NCBI RefSeq assembly: GCF_004322395.1
Contig: NZ_SCTW01000143.1
Coordinates: forward strand, 1 to 64,000
Origin: Methylobacter sp.
Lineage (GTDB): Bacteria; Pseudomonadota; Gammaproteobacteria; Methylococcales; Methylomonadaceae
Reading direction: 5' to 3'
Length of the DNA stretch: 64,000 bases
A model generated the notes under the pieces. That model did no database searches and was not told where the DNA came from. It worked only from the letters and a program-made list of their open reading frames with translations. This document shows, in pieces, positions 37,857-45,829 of this stretch. The position numbers and the translations under genes were made by a program. Each line of letters opens with the position of its first letter. The first letter of the stretch is position 1.

Positions 37857-38870
37857 TTAAGAGCTCAACAAGCCAAACAAATCTTTAGGATCGTTAAGTT
37901 CAGGTATTAAAGCCGACTCTGTTCCCAATCGATGTTGTTTCGCCAGTTCATAAACAACCCGAAGTATTGAATAATCTTCCAAAGCAAAGCCGACTGAATC
38001 GAAGAGCGTAATCTCGCGGTCATCCTGCCTTCCAGGCTTATTGTTACAGACCAGCTCCCATAATTCGGCATAGATAAGATCGGCTCCACATTGCTGAACC
38101 TCCCCTTCTACCAGACTTTGCGGTTTAAATTCGACCACCACCTTAACCTGGTTCAGGAACTCGACAGATAGTTCAGTTTTTCCTGGGCTGTCGCCACCTA
38201 TCGCATGAATATATGTCCCAGGTGAAATATCCTCAATTTCAAACAAAGACTGCCGTTTTTTAGCAGCAGTGGCTGTTATCACAATATCGGCATCACGCAC
38301 GGCATCTATGATATTGCTGCAAGGAATTAACCTGAACTTTTGCCCTGCCAGATTTCGTGAGAACTTGACCATAGCCTGCGGATCGGTATCGAAAAAGCGG
38401 ACTTCTTCCAATTGAAAAAAAGCGGCGAATGCCAATACCTGAAATTCCGCCTGCGCTCCGGTTCCAATAATGGCTAACGATTTTGCATCTTCACGGGCGA
38501 GATATTTTGCAGCCAAAACGCCGGTTGCCGCTGTCCTGAATGCGGTTAACAAGGTCATTTCAGTGATCATTAGCGGATAGCCGTTGTCGACATCGCTTAA
38601 CAGGCCTAAAGCGACAACGGTAAGTTTGCCTTTAAGCGGATTACCGGGATAGCCGTTAACATATTTAAATGTATATAGCTGCTGGTCTGCGCAGGGCATC
38701 AATTCAATGACGCCGTCAGGAAAATACATGCCATAACGTGGGGCTAAAATAAACTTGTTCCATCGGCCGAAATCTTGCTCTAACGCGCTGATAATCTGCT
38801 TGAAAAAGTTCTTCAAACCAATGATCTGTATCAGCTTCCGGACGTCAGTAACGCTAAGGATTTTGATCAT
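37857..38870 (-). CDS. Ornithine cyclodeaminase / mu-crystallin family protein
   Basis: 337 residues. The dinucleotide fold begins at KSLAIIGTGAQAEFQVLAF; ITEMTLLTAFRTAATGVLAAKYLAR precedes it, and ITATAAKKRQSLFEIEDI and HAIGGDSPGKTEL are family blocks, with the catalytic Asp in GGDSPGK. It would convert ornithine to proline and ammonia, pairing with the nearby arginase-like enzyme to make an arginine-to-proline route. Other family members are imine reductases or alanine dehydrogenases, so the substrate is inferred from context. Confidence 0.88.
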   Translation of the reverse strand: MIKILSVTDVRKLIQIIGLKNFFKQIISALEQDFGRWNKFILAPRYGMYFPDGVIELMPCADQQLYTFKYVNGYPGNPLKGKLTVVALGLLSDVDNGYPLMITEMTLLTAFRTAATGVLAAKYLAREDAKSLAIIGTGAQAEFQVLAFAAFFQLEEVRFFDTDPQAMVKFSRNLAGQKFRLIPCSNIIDAVRDADIVITATAAKKRQSLFEIEDISPGTYIHAIGGDSPGKTELSVEFLNQVKVVVEFKPQSLVEGEVQQCGADLIYAELWELVCNNKPGRQDDREITLFDSVGFALEDYSILRVVYELAKQHRLGTESALIPELNDPKDLFGLLSS

Positions 38871-38924
38871 TTGCCCATTGCCTGCAATCGGTTAAAAAAA
38901 TCATTACGAACTGATATTAAGCAC

Positions 38925-38991
38925 TGTCCACGAAAAGCACAAAAGACACGAAAGTTATTATATTTCGTGTCTTTTGTGCTTTTCGTGGACA
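38925..38991. repeat. 29-bp-arm perfect hairpin
   Basis: Arms 38925-38953 and 38963-38991 are exact complements (TGTCCACGAAAAGCACAAAA plus GACACGAAA), with a 9-nt loop. It is built from GCAC/ACAC-GAAA units, the same style as the hairpins at 8633 and 51043. The TTTCGTGGACA end also occurs alone at 13792-13802. Confidence 0.92.
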
Positions 38992-39013
38992 ATATTTTTT
39001 ATTATACGTAACG

Positions 39014-39715
39014 TCAGTATTTAACAGCACGCTCAAAATCAGCCAGCCAATCTTTAAAATCGCAGACATAGTTATAGCCGCAGACGGTTTCTAAAGGGCT
39101 TCGGTTAACAATGGTCAATATCCGTTCGGCCTTTTGTAGAGTTTCGGCTTTCGGGCCGTATGGGTTTAAGCGCATTTTCGGGCCGGGCGGAAATGCGTAA
39201 TCGCAGATAAACAATACGTCCCGATAAATATAAAGCGTATAGCCCGGCGTATGACCACCTATGTGATACGCCGCCAACCCGTCAATCACAAAGTCATCGG
39301 TAAAACGTTCATCGACCGGAAATGATTTGATTAAGGGATTTTCTGCGTCTAAAGCGTGCAGATAGACTTTTGCATGCCAGAGCTCGCGGTATTGATTGGA
39401 TGCGCCCATAAAATGCGGGTGCGTAAAAAATATTTTACCCACAGGTTCCAGAGTGCGGTTAAATGCCGAAGGACAGTCAACCCAGACAGCCCCATTTTCC
39501 GTTTCAATCCGATAGGCCGCATGTTCCAGTCCCAGTTTCGGCACTGAAACCAATTGGGTAACACTGTCATTAATATAAGTGCCTGTGACGCGATAGGTTT
39601 TTTCGGCCTCTTCCCAGCTGAGAAATTTATCGCGATCGGCTCCGCAAAAGGGGCAGACATCAGGAGCATCGCCGACCATGTTATAGCCGCAGGTTGTACA
39701 GACCCATTGTTCCAT
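39014..39715 (-). CDS. Rubredoxin-like domain fused to an MBL-fold domain
   Basis: 233 residues. Residues 1-35 form a rubredoxin-type iron centre (WVCTTCGYNM ... DVCPFCGADRD). The rest is a metallo-beta-lactamase fold: IFFTHPHFMGA, HIGGHTPGYTLYIYRD, LFICDYAFPPGP. The canonical HxHxDH motif appears as HPHFMGA, so the second-metal Asp and His are absent, while the later His and Asp remain. It is possibly a redox protein or a single-metal hydrolase; the N-terminal rubredoxin suggests electron transfer. Confidence 0.83.
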   Translation of the reverse strand: MEQWVCTTCGYNMVGDAPDVCPFCGADRDKFLSWEEAEKTYRVTGTYINDSVTQLVSVPKLGLEHAAYRIETENGAVWVDCPSAFNRTLEPVGKIFFTHPHFMGASNQYRELWHAKVYLHALDAENPLIKSFPVDERFTDDFVIDGLAAYHIGGHTPGYTLYIYRDVLFICDYAFPPGPKMRLNPYGPKAETLQKAERILTIVNRSPLETVCGYNYVCDFKDWLADFERAVKY

Positions 39716-39739
39716 TTACGCCCCCTTTTAAAATCAAAT

Positions 39740-40594
39740 TTAAATTGTCGCCCCAAGTTCTGCGTTATTAGGTCGCCCCAAGCCGAATTGCATGAAAAAC
39801 TGACCGGATCCGGGCGGCGAGTCTTGTTCGTAATACTGCGCTTCAAGTATCAGGTTGCCTTCCGGCCCAAGCGTTGACCCGGTCAGTAATGTACGAAAAT
39901 CTTTACCGCCTATTAACTGATGGGTAATGGTAAGGTATAACCTTGATAACTGTTTTTCCCTGATTACAGTGTCCAGCATTTGCGGTCCGGCAACAAGATA
40001 AATAGATTTGTAACCCAATCCGCTTAATTGATGAATCAAAGGCGCGCCGTGAACCGTGTGGTCTTCGCCTGTAAAAAGCATCGGATAGCCTAAGTCTTGC
40101 CAGTAACGAATACGGTTTGGATCGGCATTTTTTCCTGTCGCGATATAAACGGTTTGCGCATGTTTATGCAGGCTGTTGTGGATCGGAAAATCCAGGCTGG
40201 CGCTAGCGATGATCACTGCGGGCTGAGCTTGTAGGCCATTGTTCCGACGCCATTCAGCAAGGTGTTTGTCCTTAACCTGCAATATATTGCCCAGACGTCC
40301 TTCACCCAATGCCCGCATATAGCCGCCATGGGTAATAATGCAATCTGCTTGTGCATGCAGTTCCATGAACAGGCCAAAGTCGGAATCTGTTGTTATATGT
40401 TTGGGAATATAGGTGCGCTGGGCGCTATCTTCTAACGCAATACGCCCATCCAGGCTGGACAGGAAATTGGCGTATACACAAGGCGACCCGGTTGTGCCCT
40501 GTTTATGTAAATCATGATCAAGATATAAATCTTGAAGGGGAACTTCTTTGCAAGGATGAGGATAAAATCGTAATAGATTCTTATGTATAGACAT
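39740..40594 (-). CDS. RibD_C-type (dihydrofolate reductase-fold) reductase
   Basis: Start at ATG 40594 after CGGAGTG; a GTG three codons upstream is less likely. About 284 residues: PCVYANFLSSLDGRIALEDS (substrate loop), ADCIITHGGYMRALGEGRLG, then a C-terminal LYLVAGPQML-type block (IYLVAGPQMLDTVI). It is NADPH-dependent. It is not fused to a deaminase domain, so a role outside riboflavin synthesis is possible. In methylotrophs a DHFR-like enzyme (DmrA) reduces dihydromethanopterin, which is one candidate function, unproven here. Confidence 0.8.
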   Translation of the reverse strand: MSIHKNLLRFYPHPCKEVPLQDLYLDHDLHKQGTTGSPCVYANFLSSLDGRIALEDSAQRTYIPKHITTDSDFGLFMELHAQADCIITHGGYMRALGEGRLGNILQVKDKHLAEWRRNNGLQAQPAVIIASASLDFPIHNSLHKHAQTVYIATGKNADPNRIRYWQDLGYPMLFTGEDHTVHGAPLIHQLSGLGYKSIYLVAGPQMLDTVIREKQLSRLYLTITHQLIGGKDFRTLLTGSTLGPEGNLILEAQYYEQDSPPGSGQFFMQFGLGRPNNAELGATI

Positions 40595-40679
40595 ATCAAT
40601 CACTCCGATAATTATCAGAAAACCCTGCCGCTTATGATGCAGCTGGATTTCATCTCATTAAAGTAATTAGCGGCTTTAA

Positions 40680-40708
40680 AAAAGAGGCGGGATAATCCCG
40701 CCTCTTTT
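40680..40708. terminator. Rho-independent terminator downstream of smbP
   Basis: AAAAGAGGCGGGA (40680-40692), 3-nt loop, TCCCGCCTCTTTT (40696-40708). It is GC-rich with A/T tracts on both sides, so it can work for either strand. It lies 18 bp beyond the smbP stop. Confidence 0.9.
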
Positions 40709-40726
40709 CTTCAAACCTTATCGATA

Positions 40727-41062
40727 TTATTTACTGCTGGCTTTAATGTGTTCTACAGCTGCTTCAGCATGTGCAGTAGCCTGGCCTACATGCCCCATTG
40801 TGCCGTGATCAATGGCTTCTTGCAGCTCTTTAGCACCAGCGTCTAAATGATTTTTTGACACGCCCTTAGCAGCTATGGAAGCAGCCAGGGTATCTTCCAA
40901 TGCTGCTTTTGCATGTTCAACCAAGACTGGAGTATGTCCGGCTTTACCATGAGTTACCGCTGCGTTGGCATGTTCTAACGCGCTTTTACTATCCCCTTGA
41001 GCGAAAACAGAAGTACTCAAAAGAAGTAACAAGCTTGCACATACAAATGCTAATTTTTTCAT
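40727..41062 (-). CDS. smbP: Small metal-binding protein SmbP, periplasmic
   Basis: 111 residues with a Sec signal peptide (LAFVCASLLLLLSTSVFA, cleavage VFA-QG). The mature part is a four-helix bundle with regularly spaced histidines: ALEHANAAVTHGKAGHTPVL, VEHAKAALEDTLA, KNHLDAGAKELQEAIDHG, GHVGQATAHAEAAVEHIKA. This matches the SmbP family described from Nitrosomonas europaea, which binds Cu(II) and other metals. In a methanotroph-like cell it could buffer copper in the periplasm. It is monocistronic, followed by a terminator. Confidence 0.92.
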   Translation of the reverse strand: MKKLAFVCASLLLLLSTSVFAQGDSKSALEHANAAVTHGKAGHTPVLVEHAKAALEDTLAASIAAKGVSKNHLDAGAKELQEAIDHGTMGHVGQATAHAEAAVEHIKASSK

Positions 41063-41389
41063 AATTCTCTCCTCATATTAATTCGATTGTTTATATTTTT
41101 ATTATCGATACTATGTTTTAAAACATTGCGCCTCGACTTTTATATTTTTACCTTATGTAATTTATTTTGCAATACCCGTAAGTTCCGCAAAACTAAATCC
41201 ATTATTAAATGAAACCTGATATTTCAATAAATACAATCTCTTATAATCTGAAAACATTCATACAAATCGGTTTATGAGTGTAATGAGAGATGATTTTCGT
41301 TAATTTCTGCGCTGTTATAACAACAGAAAACCGATTAAAACAAAATAATTGCCAATGACTTGATAAGAAAATAATATCTGAAACAACTT
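41063..41389. other. AT-rich intergenic region
   Basis: About 330 bp between smbP (upstream side) and the AI-2E permease stop. No ORF, repeat or RNA gene recognised. It should contain the smbP promoter, but I cannot place boxes reliably. Confidence 0.4.
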
Positions 41390-42490
41390 TTAATAATTTG
41401 TATTTGGTTCCTTATCGCCGATCCGTGGCCAAGCGGTCAATACTGCCTTGACGACTGTTGCTAATGGAATAGCCAAAAATACCCCCCAGAAACCCCATAA
41501 CCCGCCAAAAAATAAAATAGCAATGATAATAGCGACCGCATGTAGATTAACCGCTTCGGAAAATAGTATCGGCACTAACACAACGCCATCCAGCGCCTGA
41601 ATAATTGAGTATGCAACAACAATGTACATAAACTCATCCCCGCCTAATCCCCACTGAAAAAAAGCAACGCCCAGAACCGGAAAAGTAACCAGCGTTGCGC
41701 CGACGTAGGGAATAATCACCTGTAACCCCATCAAAACAGCCAGTAGCATCGCGTAATTTAAACCCATCGCTGCATAAGTCACATAACTGACCGCCCAGAG
41801 AATAAAAACCTCACCAAATTTACCGCGCACATAATTACCGAGCTGTACATCGACCTCTTCCCAAACACGTACGCTCAAATGCCTGTCTTTAGGCATAAAC
41901 TGCAAGAACCAAGTTATTAACATCTTTTTATCTTTTAAAAAGAAAAAGACCATCATTGGCACTAAGAATAAATAAATCATTACACTGACAAGCCTCACAA
42001 CAGAGGCTGCTGAAAACGACAACACATTTTGCCCATAGGTTAACAATTCCCTCTGTACGGCAAACATCACCTGTTGGATTTTGCTTTCTGAAACCAATTT
42101 GGGATACATTTCCGGTAAGCGCATGATTCCGGCTTGCGCTCTGTTAACTATCTCCGGAATTTGCTGAACAAGTTCGACAGCCTGTTGTGAAACCATAGGT
42201 ATCAAGTAAAACAATAAAAAAACCAAACAAGCCATAAATACTGAAAATACCATATAAACCGCCGGCAAACGCGGTACCCTCTTGCTTTCAGCCATACTTA
42301 TCAAACCTTCCAACAGGTATGCCAGCACGATTGACACAAAAACAGGCATTAACAAATCGGACAATGAATAAATCAGTAAAAAACTGACAATCAGAATAAT
42401 TGCCAGTGCAACAGCCTGTGAATTTGATAAAAAATACTTAAAGGAATCTTTTATAAAACCTAGACTTGCAGGTGAAACTTGAGCTGTCAT
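41390..42490 (-). CDS. AI-2E family transporter (PerM-like)
   Basis: Start set at 42490 (MTAQVSPASLG); the extended frame adds an uncharacteristic basic leader. About 366 residues with seven or eight membrane segments, e.g. AIILIVSFLLIYSLSDLLMP, IVLAYLLEGLI, YMVFSVFMACLVFLLFYLI, and IIIAILFFGGLWGFWGVFLA. A central soluble helix-rich part (VELVQQIPEIVNRAQAGI) and the conserved LQVIIPYVGATLVTFPV block are typical. Family members export autoinducer-2 or exchange ions; the substrate is unknown here. Confidence 0.87.
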   Translation of the reverse strand: MTAQVSPASLGFIKDSFKYFLSNSQAVALAIILIVSFLLIYSLSDLLMPVFVSIVLAYLLEGLISMAESKRVPRLPAVYMVFSVFMACLVFLLFYLIPMVSQQAVELVQQIPEIVNRAQAGIMRLPEMYPKLVSESKIQQVMFAVQRELLTYGQNVLSFSAASVVRLVSVMIYLFLVPMMVFFFLKDKKMLITWFLQFMPKDRHLSVRVWEEVDVQLGNYVRGKFGEVFILWAVSYVTYAAMGLNYAMLLAVLMGLQVIIPYVGATLVTFPVLGVAFFQWGLGGDEFMYIVVAYSIIQALDGVVLVPILFSEAVNLHAVAIIIAILFFGGLWGFWGVFLAIPLATVVKAVLTAWPRIGDKEPNTNY

Positions 42491-42614
42491 TGATAACCGG
42501 GAAATTTGTTTTTGTTTGCGCCATTCTACATCCAAAGAGAACCGAGCAGAAATATAAACTCTTTTATCGCACCGCAGCCTCGGCAATAGCTCCTGTCATT
42601 GCCGAGATACGGCA

Positions 42615-43643
42615 TCAAAGATTGTTAGAGGTAGAATCAGGCCTGGAGCCGTGATCGACAGCGATGCATGAATCAGCATGTGCCGAGGCATAATTCAAGC
42701 AACAGTAAAGAAAAAACTGTACACCAAAAATGAGATTAGCCATCAATAAGTGAATCGGCTGAGCAACCGGGGGCATACCTAATCTATCGAGGCTAATGCC
42801 TGCAATGATGGCTGTGACAACCAGAATAGCCAAGGATAAAGCGATACGCCGTAACGGGCTTTTTCTATCCACAGACCGGACAATCTTCCAGGCCAGCCAT
42901 AGGTTAGTGAATAAAATAACCGATGAGAACGATCTGTGTATGTAAAAGATGACCGGAAAATCGTCACGCCAGTATTGGCGTTCGATATAAGCGTGATTAT
43001 GAGAAATAAAATCTACCGCTTCCCTAACTTGAGTCCCCATAGCCACTTGCAACAAGGTCATGATCATTGCCGCGATTAACACGGTTTTAAATTTGTCCGG
43101 CAGCGCTTGAATATCAATCCGGGCAATGACGTCTCGTTGCGAACGGGCAATGGTATATATAAGTAATGCGACTATAAATAAGGCCAGCAACATGTGTAGG
43201 GTAATCATTAATGGCTTGAGATTGCTTGCTACCACGGTCGAGCCTAACCATCCTTGAAAGCCGACCAGAAAAAACACGCTGACCGCTAGATAAAAAATGC
43301 TTTTGTCGGTTTTAAGATAGATGCGCGATGACCAGGCTGTCAAAAAAATCAGGAAACCAATCGTCACTCCGACCAAGCGGTTGGTATACTCGGTCCAGGT
43401 TTTTACCGGGTTAAACTGGGTATTTTCATAACCGCGTTCTGCATAAATCTGATGGTAATTAGCGGGTAACTGAGATTCATCAGTAGGCGGCACCCATTGC
43501 CCAAAGCAAGTCGGCCAGTCGGGGCAACCCATGCCTGCCCCCGAAGCTCTTACTATCCCACCTACTAAAATGACAAAATAAACGGCGAAAATGGTTATGA
43601 TGCCTAATCGGCGAAAATTCAGAGCTGCTTGTGGATTAATCAT
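42615..43643 (-). CDS. ctaA: Heme A synthase (COX15/CtaA)
   Basis: Start at ATG 43643 (MINPQAALNFRR); an upstream GTG at 43667 is possible. About 342 residues, eight membrane segments. VGGIVRASGAGMGCPDWPTCFGQWVPP is the strongly conserved N-terminal loop. The heme-ligand histidines are in ITLHMLLALFIV, FYIHRSFSSVILF and QPIHLLMANLIFG. It oxidises heme O to heme A for aa3-type oxidases. ctaB and cox genes are not in the window. Confidence 0.92.
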   Translation of the reverse strand: MINPQAALNFRRLGIITIFAVYFVILVGGIVRASGAGMGCPDWPTCFGQWVPPTDESQLPANYHQIYAERGYENTQFNPVKTWTEYTNRLVGVTIGFLIFLTAWSSRIYLKTDKSIFYLAVSVFFLVGFQGWLGSTVVASNLKPLMITLHMLLALFIVALLIYTIARSQRDVIARIDIQALPDKFKTVLIAAMIMTLLQVAMGTQVREAVDFISHNHAYIERQYWRDDFPVIFYIHRSFSSVILFTNLWLAWKIVRSVDRKSPLRRIALSLAILVVTAIIAGISLDRLGMPPVAQPIHLLMANLIFGVQFFLYCCLNYASAHADSCIAVDHGSRPDSTSNNL

Positions 43644-43704
43644 ATAGTTAACGTTTTGAGAGAGCACGCTTCGGACAACTTCACCCGAAATGTCTAAAAA
43701 TAAA

Positions 43705-44679
43705 TTACACTGTTGATAAGGTGATTTTATCTTGGTTATGATTTTTTAGTCTAAGACTATAAGAATTTGTATCGGAAACTTGCAGAACAATAAGCATCTT
43801 GCAACTTTTTTTCCTGCTTTGGGCACACAGCACTTTACCTACACTTTGTTCAACGCCATCGCTGTTGTCAATAATGGCGGAATTAGGCTCAGGAGGCGTT
43901 ATGTCGCCTCCCTCGGCAAGAAACATTTCCCTTTTTGCCTTACCCAGATAATGAGTCCGGGCAACAATTTCCTGACCGGTATAGCAACCCTTGTTGAAAC
44001 TGATTCCGCCCAACTTATCCAAATTGAGCATTTGCGGAATAAACTCTTCCGACGTTTCCGCACTCAGCCAGGGAATTCCTGAGATTATATCGAGATAGCG
44101 CCATTGCGCCGAATCATCCGGCTGGAAGCCTTGATTAACCTGTTTTGTCCAAATGGACTGAGCGTTATCAACCTCGGCAATAATCAGACAGCGATCCTGG
44201 AAATTAACAACGATATTTTCCTGTCGGCTCGTTGCAAAATCAAGTGCTCCATCGGTTTGCGATATGCCGTAAGATAATCCGATTAAACACAGCTCATCCG
44301 AACTGTCCGTTAAAATCACGTCTGACCGTAACACGTACATCTGTAATCTTTTTTTAACTGATGCCAATAATTCGTTGGGCAAAATCATTAAAAAAGCATC
44401 GACACTTTTTACCAGTAAAAAAGTTGTAATCGCCCTGCCCTTGGGATTGCATATTGTGCCCAGACTGCTTTTTATATCGGTAATGTCGTTAATATTGCAG
44501 GTGATTTGTCCCTGTAAAAATTTTGCTGCGTCTTTTCCGGCAACCGACAGAACACCAAGATGTGTAACTGGATAAATACGCTGATTGCCTTCATGCTCAG
44601 GCGATGGAAAAACAATCTCGGCATCATTTTCAAATATGGCGTGTTCAGAGAGCAGAAATTTTTTCCAGTTTGGGTTCAT
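43705..44679 (-). CDS. ygfZ: YgfZ/GcvT-domain folate-binding Fe-S maintenance protein
   Basis: 324 residues. The diagnostic KGCYTGQEIVART motif is present, with the conserved Cys. The N-terminal half has the GcvT-like AAKFLQGQITCNI and LGTICNPKGRAITTFLL. YgfZ supports repair or assembly of certain Fe-S enzymes such as MiaB in E. coli, with tetrahydrofolate. It is divergent from a YgfX-like gene, as in enterobacteria, but sdhE is absent between them. Confidence 0.93.
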   Translation of the reverse strand: MNPNWKKFLLSEHAIFENDAEIVFPSPEHEGNQRIYPVTHLGVLSVAGKDAAKFLQGQITCNINDITDIKSSLGTICNPKGRAITTFLLVKSVDAFLMILPNELLASVKKRLQMYVLRSDVILTDSSDELCLIGLSYGISQTDGALDFATSRQENIVVNFQDRCLIIAEVDNAQSIWTKQVNQGFQPDDSAQWRYLDIISGIPWLSAETSEEFIPQMLNLDKLGGISFNKGCYTGQEIVARTHYLGKAKREMFLAEGGDITPPEPNSAIIDNSDGVEQSVGKVLCAQSRKKSCKMLIVLQVSDTNSYSLRLKNHNQDKITLSTV

Positions 44680-44828
44680 CAGTAAATAAAATAATGGATT
44701 TTAAAGTGCGCTGATTATATCGTTGTTTGAACAAAGATAAAAAACCTGACCGATTCATTTGCGTTGCATTCGTATTGTCTTGAAATACACGTATTATCAA
44801 CAGGAAATAAAATTAAGGAATACCTGGT

Positions 44829-45248
44829 TTGCCAAACAAACACGAACCCTTACTGCTGATAGAACTTAAACCATCCAAGCGATTAAAGCGGTTTCTTGTT
44901 TTTGCATATTTGCTGGGATTAGGGGCAAGCATTGCTAATTCATTGCCGATCGCCGTCCAATTAGCTTTTTTGATCGGGATTTGTCTGCATTTTTGGCTTA
45001 CTCTTAAATGCTTGGAAAATCAGCAATACACCATTAAGCATACTGAAGCAGTGGGATGGGAAGTATCCGAGGGCAATAACCTTGAACCAATTGAAATTCT
45101 GGATTCAACAGTCATCACTATATTCGCGATATTTTTACATTTTAAAAAAGGTGTACGTAGAAAGTCCCTACTTATAGTAAACGATGCTTTAACTGAAGAT
45201 GATTATCGGCGCCTTATCGTTAGGCTAAAAACTGCCGATAAAACATAA
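44829..45248 (+). CDS. YgfX-like (CptA family) membrane protein
   Basis: 139 residues from a TTG start after ttaaggaa; no ATG is available in frame. Two membrane segments near the N-terminus (FLVFAYLLGLGASIANSL, VQLAFLIGICLHFWLTLK), then a beta-rich cytoplasmic part with ILDSTVITIFAIFLHFKK and KSLLIVNDALTEDDYRRLIV, the order seen in YgfX. Its divergent position to ygfZ matches E. coli synteny (ygfZ / sdhE-ygfX), which supports the call. Confidence 0.75.
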   Translation: MPNKHEPLLLIELKPSKRLKRFLVFAYLLGLGASIANSLPIAVQLAFLIGICLHFWLTLKCLENQQYTIKHTEAVGWEVSEGNNLEPIEILDSTVITIFAIFLHFKKGVRRKSLLIVNDALTEDDYRRLIVRLKTADKT

Positions 45249-45260
45249 GCGCAAGCTCAG

Positions 45261-45755
45261 CTAGATTTTTCGGAAGATCGGAATTGATTTTTCAGACGAA
45301 CGCCGCGCCTTAAGCCCCCAGGCCAAGAGATATTCAATTCTGCGGTTTCCACTGCTCAAACGTTTAAAAAGTATTTCAAATAATTCCTTATAAAACAAAT
45401 AACCTTTAGTGGGATGGGCATCCAGATACTCGCCAAGTTTTTCTCCGTTTATTTCCAGTAAACAGCCATCGGTAATAGCTATAACGGAAGCGGTTCGTAC
45501 AGATGACTCATGGAGACAAGTATCACCGAAAAGATCGCCTTTGCCTAAGTCCCCGACTCCCGTTTTTAAATTTCTGCGCTCTTCCAGTTCCACATGCACA
45601 GACACCCGTAATTGACCGCTTTCGACAAAAAACAGGGACTTAGCCACATCGCCTTCCTTAACGATGACTTCATTAGCGTAAAACTTCCAACGTTGCCAAG
45701 CGACCCCTTTTGGAAAGCTTTGGTCATCGATTATTTGTTTGATTAAATTTTCCAA
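45261..45755 (-). CDS. Cyclic nucleotide-binding domain protein (Crp/Fnr-type, no HTH)
   Basis: 164 residues; a single cNMP-binding fold: VIVKEGDVAKSLFFVESGQL, GDLGKGDLFGDTCLHESSVR (phosphate-binding cassette region) and TASVIAITDGCLLEINGEKL. No DNA-binding helix-turn-helix follows, so it is probably a stand-alone sensor or regulatory subunit. Whether it binds a nucleotide is uncertain, because the usual RxA of the cassette reads VRTAS. Convergent with the YgfX-like gene. Confidence 0.85.
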   Translation of the reverse strand: MENLIKQIIDDQSFPKGVAWQRWKFYANEVIVKEGDVAKSLFFVESGQLRVSVHVELEERRNLKTGVGDLGKGDLFGDTCLHESSVRTASVIAITDGCLLEINGEKLGEYLDAHPTKGYLFYKELFEILFKRLSSGNRRIEYLLAWGLKARRSSEKSIPIFRKI

Positions 45756-45829
45756 GACCGTAATCTCTAACTACACAGCAATTATTTAACAAAGTACTCA
45801 GCGTAAGTTAATAGTTAACACAACGCCAA

